Shown here in pieces: positions 1 through 5,589 of a DNA stretch of 5,589 nt. The notes under the pieces are model-generated. The model was not told the DNA's origin, searched no databases, and saw only the letters and a list, made by a program, of their open reading frames with translations. Position numbers and translations under genes: made by a program. The stretch covers positions 2,653,572-2,659,160 of the forward strand of contig CP070650.1 of assembly GCA_020354595.1 (NCBI GenBank). The letters run 5' to 3'. Position 1 is the first letter of the stretch. The number at the start of each line of letters is the position of its first letter. This stretch comes from Myxococcales bacterium (GTDB taxonomy: Bacteria; Myxococcota_A; Polyangia; Polyangiales; Houyiibacteriaceae).

Positions 1-270
1 AAGGGCGCCGTCTACGTAGGCGCCGGAGTCGGTGCGGCCGTCGTGCCGCTGCGCCTCGGGGAGCGTGCCAAGCGCGAGGTCGCCTTCTTCGAGCTCGGCG
101 AGCAGCCAGGTACGTTCGACGAACACCACGGCGAGCAAGCGGCACACCCGGGCCGCAAGCCTTCGGCGAAAAAGAAGGAGCGCCGAGCGCAGGCCGTGCT
201 CAAAAAGAAGCAGCGGCGCGAGCGTCGCAATGGCAACGGCGCCGGTACGGGCGCCGGCTTGGATTCCTGA
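1..270 (+). CDS. 3' end of an unidentified protein with a highly basic C-terminal tail (5'-truncated by window edge)
   Basis: The frame is open from the first base and ends in TGA at 268-270, giving 89 visible residues; the start lies outside the window. Codon third positions are almost all G or C, which supports real coding. The visible part begins with a Gly/Ala/Val-rich stretch (VYVGAGVGAAVV), then a soluble-looking segment (EVAFFELGEQPGTFDEHHG). From about residue 55 there is a Lys/Arg-rich tail with KKKERR and KKKQRRERR, ending in a Gly/Ala-rich stretch (NGNGAGTGAG). I do not recognise the family. The tail looks disordered and could bind nucleic acid, ribosome or membrane phosphates, but that is inference. 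It is convergent with trxB and followed after 8 nt by a hairpin that may be its terminator. An internal GTG at 43 exists but nothing supports it as the start. Confidence 0.7.
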   Translation, partial: KGAVYVGAGVGAAVVPLRLGERAKREVAFFELGEQPGTFDEHHGEQAAHPGRKPSAKKKERRAQAVLKKKQRRERRNGNGAGTGAGLDS

Positions 271-278
271 GGATCAGC

Positions 279-300
279 GAACGACGCCGTCGTTCTTCAT
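279..300 (+). terminator. Possible intrinsic terminator after the left-edge gene
   Basis: A perfect 7-bp stem (GAACGAC/GTCGTTC, 279-285 with 289-295) closes on a GCC triloop, 8 nt after the stop codon at 268-270. It is followed by TTCAT and then ACCTTT, a poor and interrupted U tract, so termination would be weak. The opposite strand has no T-run beyond the stem, so it does not look bidirectional. Confidence 0.4.
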
Positions 301-325
301 ACCTTTGACGTCGCAAGGTGAACGG

Positions 326-352
326 GGTTCGCAGTAGGGTGACTGCGCAACC
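326..352. repeat. Strong inverted repeat in the convergent intergenic gap, just 3' of trxB
   Basis: The left arm GGTTCGCAGT (326-335) pairs with ACTGCG (342-347) plus AACC (349-352), giving 10 bp with one bulged base at 348 and a 6-nt loop. It starts 11 nt past the trxB stop in the trxB transcript. No T-run follows on either strand, so it is not a classical intrinsic terminator. A 3'-end stabilising hairpin or part of a Rho-type termination zone is possible. A smaller inverted repeat, ACCTT/AAGGT (301-305 with 315-319), lies next to it. Confidence 0.5.
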
Positions 353-363
353 GATGGGGGCTG

Positions 364-1305
364 CTAGATCGCCAGGAAGTGCTCGGCTTCGAGCGCGGCC
401 ATGCAGCCGGTGCCCGCGGCGGTGATCGCCTGGCGCCACTTCTTGTCTTGCACGTCGCCCGCAGCGAAGACGCCGGGAATGTTCGTCTGAGTCGAGTCGG
501 GCTTCGTGACGATGTAGCCCTGCTCGTCCGTGTCGATTTGGCCGCCGAGAAACGCCGTATTGGGCGTGTGGCCGATCGCGAAGAACAAGCCTGCCGCCGG
601 CAAGTCGCGCTCTTGGTCGGTCTTCAGGTCTTTGACGCGAACGGCCTCGAGGAAATCCTTGCCTTTGGCTTCGGTCACGACGTGCGACCAGAGCATCTCG
701 ATTTTCGGGTTGTTCAGCGCCCGGTGCTGCATGATCTTCGAGGCGCGGAGCTCGTCGCGGCGGTGGACGATGTACACCTTGGAGCCGTACTTGGTCAGGA
801 ACGATGCTTCTTCTACCGCGGAGTCGCCGCCACCAATTACGACGAGCGTCTGATTGCGAAATGCGGGGAGGGCGCCGTCGCAAACCGCGCAGGCCGAGAT
901 ACCGCGCTGCCAGAGCTCGCCGTCGTTGGCGCCCGGGATGTCGAGTCGCTTTGCGGTGGCGCCGGTCGCGATGATCACCGCCTCCGCCGACCCCTCCTGC
1001 GCGTCGGCCTTGAAGCGGAAGGGGCGGCTCGAGAGATCGATCTCGTTGACTGTCTCGGTATAGATTGTCGTGCCGAACCTCTCGGACTGCGCGCGAAGAC
1101 GCTCCATGAGCTCCGGGCCCATGATCCCCTCGGGGAACCCCGGAAAGTTTTCCACGTCCGTCGTGGTCGTCAGCTGGCCGCCGGCGGCTACCCCGCCCGC
1201 CATGAAGCCCTCGAACAAGACGGGCTTCAGCTCGGCACGCGCGGCGTAAATCGCTGCAGTATGGGCGGCAGGTCCGCTGCCGATGATCAAGAGTCGATGG
1301 CTCAT
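364..1305 (-). CDS. trxB: Thioredoxin reductase (NADPH, FAD-dependent, low-molecular-weight type)
   Basis: TrxB is a cytoplasmic flavoenzyme that passes electrons from NADPH through FAD and a redox disulfide to thioredoxin. The 313-residue length is normal for the family. Visible motifs are the FAD site [10 protein letters not shown] (residues 9-18), [17 protein letters not shown] near 42-58, the active-site pair in CAVCDG (Cys139, Cys142), the NADPH fold GGGDSA (158-163), the phosphate-binding [10 protein letters not shown] (181-190), and the C-terminal FAD motif GVFAAGDV (278-285). I chose ATG 1303-1305 because AAGGAG lies 4 nt upstream; an in-frame ATG at 1335 would add 10 non-conserved residues ([10 protein letters not shown]). 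The protein resembles plant and fungal NADPH-thioredoxin reductases more than E. coli TrxB. It is the last gene of the minus-strand run, 55 nt after an oxidoreductase gene. No thioredoxin gene is in the window. Confidence 0.96.
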   Translation of the reverse strand: MSHRLLIIGSGPAAHTAAIYAARAELKPVLFEGFMAGGVAAGGQLTTTTDVENFPGFPEGIMGPELMERLRAQSERFGTTIYTETVNEIDLSSRPFRFKADAQEGSAEAVIIATGATAKRLDIPGANDGELWQRGISACAVCDGALPAFRNQTLVVIGGGDSAVEEASFLTKYGSKVYIVHRRDELRASKIMQHRALNNPKIEMLWSHVVTEAKGKDFLEAVRVKDLKTDQERDLPAAGLFFAIGHTPNTAFLGGQIDTDEQGYIVTKPDSTQTNIPGVFAAGDVQDKKWRQAITAAGTGCMAALEAEHFLAI

Positions 1306-1309
1306 GGCA

Positions 1310-1315
1310 CTCCTT
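1310..1315 (-). promoter_or_regulatory. Ribosome binding site of trxB
   Basis: AAGGAG on the minus strand, 4 nt before the ATG at 1303-1305. It decides the start in favour of this ATG over the one at 1335, which has no comparable site. Confidence 0.8.
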
Positions 1316-1326
1316 GTCGGGCCCGG

Positions 1327-1355
1327 GTTATGCATACCCGTTGCCAGGCGTGCAA
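1327..1355 (-). promoter_or_regulatory. Weak candidate promoter for trxB
   Basis: On the minus strand, TTGCAC (1350-1355) and CATAAC (1327-1332) are 17 nt apart, a sigma70-like arrangement with 3/6 and 4/6 consensus matches. The -10 overlaps a short palindrome, CGGGT-N7-ACCCG (1324-1340). Transcription would begin shortly before the trxB ribosome site. In high-GC DNA such matches can arise by chance. Confidence 0.22.
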
Positions 1356-1360
1356 GCCCC

Positions 1361-2470
1361 TTAGCCGATCAACTTGGCCACACGCGCGCCAATGGCAAGG
1401 GCGGCCGTAAGCCCTGGAGATTCGATGCCAATCAGATGCATGCAGCCCGGTTGCGAGCTCGGGTTGGCGAGCACGAAATCCGCAAACCCGCCTTCCGGTC
1501 CGACGAGCTTGGGTCGGATTCCACTATAGTCCGGCGTCAAGTGCTCGGGCCGAATCGCCGGGAGGTACCGGGCGACCGCGTTGGCGAAGCGTTCCGCTCG
1601 CGATTCGTCCACCGTATAGTCGATCTCGTCGATGAACTCGGCATCGGGGCCGGCGCGACGCGCCCCGGAGATGTCGGCTGTGATGTGCACGCCGAGGCCG
1701 CCACCTTCGGGGAGGGGGTAAATCAGGCTGTTTCGCGTGGGCGGCGCTCCCGAGCCGAGCGCGAAGTACGAGCCTTTGCACGGATAGAGGCGCCACGGGA
1801 TCTCCGCCTCGGGCAAACCCGTCGCCCGCGCGACCTCGAGTGCAGAGAGCCCCGCCGCGTTCACGATACGGGTCGTTTCGAGCTCCGCCTCTCGTCCCAT
1901 GGTGTCCGTGGTTCGCACGACCCATCCGTTCGAAACTCGCTCGACGCTTTCGAGCGCAGTCTGATACACGGTTGCACCGTCCGCCTCGTGGACCTCGCGA
2001 GCGAGGCTCGCGATGAATTCGTGCACGTCGACGACGCCTGACGTCGGGGAGTGAAGCGCGAGCGCGCAGCGTAGCTCCGGCTCTTGCCGCGTGGCCTCAC
2101 GCCCGCTCATCAGTGTGAGCTCGCCGGCACCGACTTCGGCGGCATGTTCGGCGATCTTGCGGAGCCGCGCCTCGTCCTCCGGGCTGGTCGCCACGATGAG
2201 CTTGCCGGTGTGCTTGTGTGGCACGTCATGCGTTTCGCACCACCGGTAGAGGCGTTCCTTGCCCTCGATACAGAGCTTCGTCTTGAGCGAGTCCTTTGGG
2301 TAGTAGATTCCCGCGTGGACGACCCCGCTGTTGCGACTGGAGATCTCCCGGCCGGGGCCTGACTCTCGCTCGATGACCACGACGGTATCGAGCCGCCGAC
2401 AAAGCTCGTAGGCGCACGCCAGGCCGACTACGCCGGCGCCGATCACCACTGCGTCAACCGCGTCTCCCAT
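1361..2470 (-). CDS. FAD-dependent oxidoreductase, L-2-hydroxyglutarate dehydrogenase-like (DAO family)
   Basis: This 369-residue protein has the amino-acid-oxidase/L2HGDH fold. At the N-terminus is the dinucleotide-binding motif GAGVVG (11-16) followed by an acidic strand end VVIERE (31-36). Next come [14 protein letters not shown] (44-57), the part most typical of L-2-hydroxyglutarate dehydrogenases, then NAAG (204-207), [16 protein letters not shown] (251-266), YSGIRPKL (315-322) and the C-terminal FAD site [14 protein letters not shown] (348-361). Known family members oxidise L-2-hydroxyglutarate to 2-oxoglutarate and pass electrons to the quinone pool (LhgO, human L2HGDH). They are usually longer, about 400-460 residues, so another 2-hydroxy acid or amine is possible. 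The ATG at 2468-2470 is the only start that preserves the FAD motif. It has no clear ribosome site and lies 4 nt after the transglycosylase stop, so its translation is probably coupled to that gene. Confidence 0.85.
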   Translation of the reverse strand: MGDAVDAVVIGAGVVGLACAYELCRRLDTVVVIERESGPGREISSRNSGVVHAGIYYPKDSLKTKLCIEGKERLYRWCETHDVPHKHTGKLIVATSPEDEARLRKIAEHAAEVGAGELTLMSGREATRQEPELRCALALHSPTSGVVDVHEFIASLAREVHEADGATVYQTALESVERVSNGWVVRTTDTMGREAELETTRIVNAAGLSALEVARATGLPEAEIPWRLYPCKGSYFALGSGAPPTRNSLIYPLPEGGGLGVHITADISGARRAGPDAEFIDEIDYTVDESRAERFANAVARYLPAIRPEHLTPDYSGIRPKLVGPEGGFADFVLANPSSQPGCMHLIGIESPGLTAALAIGARVAKLIG

Positions 2471-2474
2471 GCGG

Positions 2475-4847
2475 CTAGAATGCTAGCGGATCCACGCGTT
2501 GCTCGGGTAGGACGACGGAGAGTTGCGGCATCTCGAGGTCCCGTTGCTGCCGGTATGCCTGGTAGTAGACGAGCACCTTGCGGACGTATCGATGTGTCTG
2601 GGTGAACGGGATCCGCTCCAGCAGGACGTCCAGCGGCGTTTCCTCTGCGCTTTCCTGCATCCAACGCCGCACGTTGTGTGGGCCGCCGTTGTACGCCGCG
2701 ATGGCGAGCGGCAGGTGTCCATCGAAACGCCGAATCAACGAGGTCAAGTACCAGGCGGCAAACTCGACATTGAGCCCGGGGTTCAAGAGGTCGGCTGGGG
2801 TGAAATCCTGCCTACCGAGCGCGTGGGCGATCCACTGTCCAGTTCGCGGCATGATCTGCATCAGGCCCACAGCGCCCGCGTACGACACGATGTGCCTCTG
2901 GAACGCGCTTTCTACTCGCATCACCGCCAGCAGCAGATTGGGGTCGAGACCGTGGCGACTTGCGGCGGGCACCACGAGCCACTCGTACGCGCGAGGCAGC
3001 GTGTCGATGAAATCCGGTCCCGCAAGACCACCTGCGGTGCCGATGTCGCCGAGCGCGGCGGCGACCGTCGCGATCGACTCGCGCTCTTCCTGGGTGAGCT
3101 CCAGGCGCACGGCCCGAACATCGCTCGCGATTGGCTCGTTGACCCGGTTGTCGGCTCTCGCTACGCAGTCTAGACCGGCGCGCGCGATCGGCCTGCCCTG
3201 CGCGTGTCGCCATTGAAGATACGCTTCGAAGAGCTCCTCGATGGCAGCGTCGCGCTCGCCGACGCGCAGGAGGTCGACGGCGCGCGCGATCCACGGGTAC
3301 CCATCGGCGTGAGCCTCCGCAATCGGTTGAAGCCGATCCGCGAGGGCATCGTCCGAGGCGCGCGGAGCCTGCGGAGTATCCCGCTCACTTGGGCTATGGA
3401 ACCCCTCCCGACCGTCGCTGCGCTGGCCGCCCGCGACCCGTCGCATTCCGTTTTCGGACCAAATCGCGTAGTACGCATCTCCGGTGAGCTCGGCCGTGGC
3501 TTTGGCTTGGGAGAAGAAGAGCTCGGCCTCGCTCGGATGGTCGATGAGCTCGTAAAGCCGGGCCAAATGGTAGAGCGCGGCGGCCCTGTACTTCGAGTAC
3601 GGGCGCTTCGCGATGTCTTCGAGCAGTGGGCTGATCAGCTCTGGGCTGCCCGTCCCAACGGCTGCCATCGCCGCGTCGAAGAGCACGCCTGCGGAAAGGC
3701 CCCTTCGAGTGCCCAGCGCCGTCAGCGAGGCATCGACCTCGTCTTGGAGCTTCGCCGCCGAGGCGACTTCGATCATCTCGATGAGACGAGCCGAAGGGAT
3801 CGCGAAATCCTTTCGGCCTGCACGAAGCGCGGTGAGCCGACGCAGAGCGTCGTCGCGGTCACGCGCGTTGGCGGCTTGCGCCATGTCGTTCGCGCGGCTC
3901 TGCACCGTCCGCGCGGTGGCGAGGTTGGGCATCGGGAACAGCTGCGCGGTGCGCATGTACGTCTCGGCCGTCTTCCAGCGCCCTTCGAAACGAGCGAGGC
4001 GACCGGCCAGATAGTGCACCTCGGCGTGCTGCTCGCCGGTCAGGGGGCGCTCGAGCAACTCCTCGATGGCGAGCTTCGCTTCGTCGAGCGGTCCGGTCCA
4101 CACGAGACGACGCGCCCTGCGCACGTAGTCGGCATCCGTCATTTCGGGCCCACGGTGCCCAAGCGCTCCGAGTCGGGCCGCTTCGGCGTTCGCCCACGCC
4201 GCCATGCGTCCGCCCGGGTATTCCACCCGAAGTGTGTGGACGATCGTCAGCGCCTCGTCGTAGCGCTGTTGGCGAATGAGGCTTCGCGCCTGCTCGTAGA
4301 GGATCTCGCTACGATTCGGAATCTCCGGGTAGCGCCCCAGCAGCTCCTCGAGCGCAGCAGTGGCCGTTGGATCGTCGGCGCGGAGTAGCGAAAACACGCG
4401 CCCGTAGCTGGCCTCTACGCGCACGGACTCGTGGGGGCTCGTCATGGCCTCCGAAAAGAAATCCGCGGCGCGCGCGGGCCGATGTCGCAGAAGCTCGAGG
4501 CGGCCGCTCTGTAGTGCGATGCGGTCCGCAATCCGGCTCAGGCCACGATGTGCCAAGTCGAGCTGCAGCCGAGCCTCCTCGTAGTCGGCTGCGGCGATCT
4601 CATCGGTGGCGCGACGGTAGGCGTCGATTGCCCGATCCTCCGGTGGCTGGCGTTGTACGATCGGGACCGCGCTCATGAGGGGCCCGCACATCGGCATGCA
4701 CCATTGAACGAGGTGTATCGGCGAGCCGCTGACGTACGGGCTATCGGCCACGCACATCGGCGCGTCGGGCGATGCGCGCAGCTGCCCTGGAGCCGACAAG
4801 GAAAGGACCATGGCAAGGATGATTCCTATGAGAACCCGACGAGTCAC
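2475..4847 (-). CDS. Soluble lytic murein transglycosylase, Slt70-like, exported
   Basis: Lytic transglycosylases cleave the MurNAc-GlcNAc bond of peptidoglycan in the periplasm and leave a 1,6-anhydro end. From GTG 4845-4847 the protein is 790 residues: a signal peptide (TRR, hydrophobic VLIGIILAMVLSLSAP, cleavage near LRA-SPD); a long helical, TPR-like region (about 70-470) like the superhelical part of Slt70; a Ser/Pro/Arg-rich linker (about 470-500); and a C-terminal SLT domain (about 620-765). The SLT domain shows the catalytic Glu646 in RVESAF, SYAGAVGLMQIMP, and AAYNGGP. The frame stays open upstream to GTG 4902-4904 (809 residues), but those 19 residues do not suit a signal peptide. 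Ribosome sites are weak for both starts. Three cysteines follow the signal peptide, and the usual ETR near the end of the domain reads QTH. The gene sits between a small membrane gene and, 4 nt downstream, an oxidoreductase. Confidence 0.92.
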   Translation of the reverse strand: MTRRVLIGIILAMVLSLSAPGQLRASPDAPMCVADSPYVSGSPIHLVQWCMPMCGPLMSAVPIVQRQPPEDRAIDAYRRATDEIAAADYEEARLQLDLAHRGLSRIADRIALQSGRLELLRHRPARAADFFSEAMTSPHESVRVEASYGRVFSLLRADDPTATAALEELLGRYPEIPNRSEILYEQARSLIRQQRYDEALTIVHTLRVEYPGGRMAAWANAEAARLGALGHRGPEMTDADYVRRARRLVWTGPLDEAKLAIEELLERPLTGEQHAEVHYLAGRLARFEGRWKTAETYMRTAQLFPMPNLATARTVQSRANDMAQAANARDRDDALRRLTALRAGRKDFAIPSARLIEMIEVASAAKLQDEVDASLTALGTRRGLSAGVLFDAAMAAVGTGSPELISPLLEDIAKRPYSKYRAAALYHLARLYELIDHPSEAELFFSQAKATAELTGDAYYAIWSENGMRRVAGGQRSDGREGFHSPSERDTPQAPRASDDALADRLQPIAEAHADGYPWIARAVDLLRVGERDAAIEELFEAYLQWRHAQGRPIARAGLDCVARADNRVNEPIASDVRAVRLELTQEERESIATVAAALGDIGTAGGLAGPDFIDTLPRAYEWLVVPAASRHGLDPNLLLAVMRVESAFQRHIVSYAGAVGLMQIMPRTGQWIAHALGRQDFTPADLLNPGLNVEFAAWYLTSLIRRFDGHLPLAIAAYNGGPHNVRRWMQESAEETPLDVLLERIPFTQTHRYVRKVLVYYQAYRQQRDLEMPQLSVVLPEQRVDPLAF

Positions 4848-4906
4848 ACTCCCTACAACATCGCAAATTTGTGAGGAGGGACGCAAAGATTGAATTGCCG
4901 GCACAC

Positions 4907-4924
4907 CCCTTTATACGCAAAGGG
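4907..4924. repeat. Perfect inverted repeat upstream of the transglycosylase gene
   Basis: CCCTTT (4907-4912) and AAAGGG (4919-4924) flank a 6-nt loop, 12 nt after the stop of the small membrane gene in the transcript. In minus-strand RNA the AAAGGG arm is also the only ribosome-site-like sequence before the GTG at 4902-4904. A second copy of the 8-mer ACGCAAAG found at 4915-4922 lies at 4881-4888. It could be an operator, a processing hairpin or chance. Confidence 0.4.
4910..4915 (-). promoter_or_regulatory. Possible -10 element (TATAAA) for the transglycosylase gene
   Basis: TATAAA on the minus strand sits in the gap between the small membrane gene and the transglycosylase, inside the inverted repeat at 4907-4924. 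No convincing -35 is seen 16-18 nt upstream (GAAGCG at 17). If used, transcription would begin near 4903, which would exclude the upstream GTG at 4904 and favour the start at 4847. Confidence 0.22.
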
Positions 4925-4936
4925 ACTCGGGACGCT

Positions 4937-5131
4937 TCATTCTTGCAGTAGTCCGGTGTGCGATGGCTCCTGCGCGGCATCATTCGACGGCCCACCCGCA
5001 CTCTCGGGCTCGTCTTCGAGCTCCGGTAGCAGGACGGTGACGACCCCTATCCCGACGAGCAGGGCGAAAGCTGCCAGCAGCCAGAACGTGCGCCACTTCG
5101 GCGTCTCGTACCGATCCTCGAAACGGGGCAC
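4937..5131 (-). CDS. Small single-pass membrane protein of unknown function
   Basis: This encodes 64 residues (MPRFEDRYETPKWR at the start). The short N-terminus is basic (Arg3, Arg7, Lys12, Arg14), followed by one strong hydrophobic segment, about residues 15-35 (TFWLLAAFALLVGIGVVTVL), and an acidic, Pro/Ser-rich tail starting at ELEDEPESAGG. By the positive-inside rule the N-terminus is cytoplasmic and the tail faces the periplasm. I chose GTG 5129-5131 because GAGG (5138-5141) lies 6 nt upstream. The alternative TTG at 5135-5137, which overlaps the proS stop, has no spacing from that site and adds only two residues. The gene directly follows proS and precedes the transglycosylase, so co-expression with both is likely. 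I recognise no family. A role at the envelope, for example with the transglycosylase, is speculation from position. Confidence 0.7.
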   Translation of the reverse strand: MPRFEDRYETPKWRTFWLLAAFALLVGIGVVTVLLPELEDEPESAGGPSNDAAQEPSHTGLLQE

Positions 5132-5133
5132 GC

Positions 5134-5589
5134 TCAACCTCGCAGCTCGTCCAGCGCGGCGCGCGCCGCGGCCGCGGCGTCATCGACGGGAACGTCCGTC
5201 GATTCACTCTCGGTGCGCTTCTTGAGCTCGACGGTGCCTTGTTTCAGGCCGCGCGCACCCACCGTGACGCGGACGGGAATCCCGAGAAGGTCCGCATCCT
5301 TGAACTTCACACCGGGGCGCTCGGCTCGATCGTCTAGGAGAGCCTCGACGCCCTGCGCCTTCAGTGCCTCGTAGATCTGCGTGGCCTTGGCGAGGGGGGC
5401 TTCGTCCTTGCCGATCGGGGTGACGATCACCTCATAGGGAGCCACGGGCACAGGCCAGCGAATCCCCTGCTCGTCGTGATGCTGATCGATCACGGCCGCA
5501 ATCAAGCGGCTGACCCCGATGCCGTAGCAGCCCATTACGATCGAGTGGCTCTTTCCCTCCTCGTCGAGGAAGGTCGCGTTCATCTTGTC
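5134..5589 (-). CDS. proS: Prolyl-tRNA synthetase, C-terminal part (5' end beyond the window)
   Basis: ProRS is a cytoplasmic class II aminoacyl-tRNA synthetase that charges tRNA-Pro. Only the last 151 residues are visible; the frame is open through the window edge (codons for Asp-Lys precede the internal Met at 5581-5583, which is not the start). Class II motif 3 appears in VMGCYGIGVSRL, with the motif Arg at visible residue 28, followed by IAAVIDQHHDE and WPVPVAPYEV. The anticodon-binding domain follows, with LLDDRAERPGVKFKDADLLG and IPVRVTVGARGLKQGTVELKKR. This is the bacterial-type sequence around MGCYGIGVSR. The end of the protein is Ala-rich (DDAAAAARAALDELRG) and the stop TGA is at 5134-5136. 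It is the most upstream visible gene of the minus-strand run and touches the small membrane gene. Whether the editing domain is present cannot be seen. Confidence 0.95.
   Translation of the reverse strand, partial: DKMNATFLDEEGKSHSIVMGCYGIGVSRLIAAVIDQHHDEQGIRWPVPVAPYEVIVTPIGKDEAPLAKATQIYEALKAQGVEALLDDRAERPGVKFKDADLLGIPVRVTVGARGLKQGTVELKKRTESESTDVPVDDAAAAARAALDELRG
5138..5141 (-). promoter_or_regulatory. Ribosome binding site of the small membrane gene
   Basis: GAGG on the minus strand lies inside the last codons of proS, 6 nt before GTG 5129-5131. The spacing favours that GTG over the TTG at 5135-5137 and implies that terminating proS ribosomes feed this gene. Confidence 0.5.

Noticed and set aside
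200..883. Minus-strand open frame spanning the convergent gap and the trxB 3' end
   Set aside because: It overlaps trxB in another frame on the same strand, and its product is Arg/Pro-rich noise.
1335..1335. Upstream ATG (1333-1335) as trxB start
   Set aside because: It would add ten residues ([10 protein letters not shown]) that precede the conserved N-terminus, whereas the ATG at 1303-1305 has AAGGAG at proper distance.
1324..1340. CGGGT/ACCCG hairpin as a terminator between the oxidoreductase and trxB
   Set aside because: The stem is only 5 bp and no T-run follows, and trxB begins almost at once with a good ribosome site.
379..1410. Long plus-strand open frame opposite trxB
   Set aside because: It is the antisense shadow of a gene with all thioredoxin reductase motifs. 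Its translation is low-complexity Arg/Ala/Gly with no recognisable domain.
1283..2041. Plus-strand open frame opposite the oxidoreductase
   Set aside because: It lies fully over the conserved FAD-oxidoreductase frame and has no motif or convincing start.
3204..4388. 394-codon plus-strand open frame opposite the transglycosylase
   Set aside because: High GC produces long antisense frames. The minus strand encodes the continuous helical region and SLT domain, and the plus-strand product resembles nothing known.
4752..4847. Transglycosylase as a lipoprotein
   Set aside because: The first Cys of the mature region lies in DAPMC, several residues past the likely LRA cleavage site and away from the hydrophobic core, so it does not form a lipobox.
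1..5589. tRNA or rRNA genes, CRISPR arrays, insertion sequences, phage or toxin-antitoxin genes
   Set aside because: No cloverleaf-like segment, repeat-spacer series, transposase-like frame or defence-type protein was seen on either strand. Nearly all bases belong to identified coding frames.

Overview
This window looks like an ordinary chromosomal stretch from a high-GC, probably Gram-negative bacterium. Almost every base is coding, codon third positions are strongly G/C, and there is no sign of mobile DNA, CRISPR or phage. A myxobacterial or other delta-type lineage would fit, judging from the high GC and the plant-like thioredoxin reductase. That placement is inference only; nothing in the window is diagnostic.

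Layout: the left edge carries the 3' end of a plus-strand gene of unknown function (1-270) with a very basic tail. A 93-bp convergent gap follows (271-363) and holds three stem-loops. Everything to the right is on the minus strand. In transcription order (right to left) it is: the C-terminal part of prolyl-tRNA synthetase (proS, running off the right edge); a tiny single-pass membrane protein; a large exported lytic transglycosylase of the Slt70 type; an FAD-dependent oxidoreductase resembling L-2-hydroxyglutarate dehydrogenase; and thioredoxin reductase (trxB).

Spacing suggests a shared transcript. proS and the small membrane gene touch or overlap. The transglycosylase and the oxidoreductase are 4 nt apart. 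The oxidoreductase and trxB are 55 nt apart, and trxB has its own good ribosome binding site and a weak possible promoter. The short gap upstream of the transglycosylase contains an inverted repeat and a TATAAA box, so transcription or translation may be re-set there.

Functionally the run mixes translation (ProRS), cell-wall turnover (Slt), redox or metabolite repair (L2HGDH-like flavoenzyme) and thiol redox (TrxB). No single pathway is obvious, and I see no clear undescribed system. The points most worth a second look are the small membrane protein beside the transglycosylase, the cysteine cluster at the transglycosylase's mature N-terminus, and the plant-type signature of the thioredoxin reductase. 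No stretch longer than 300 bases lacks a gene.
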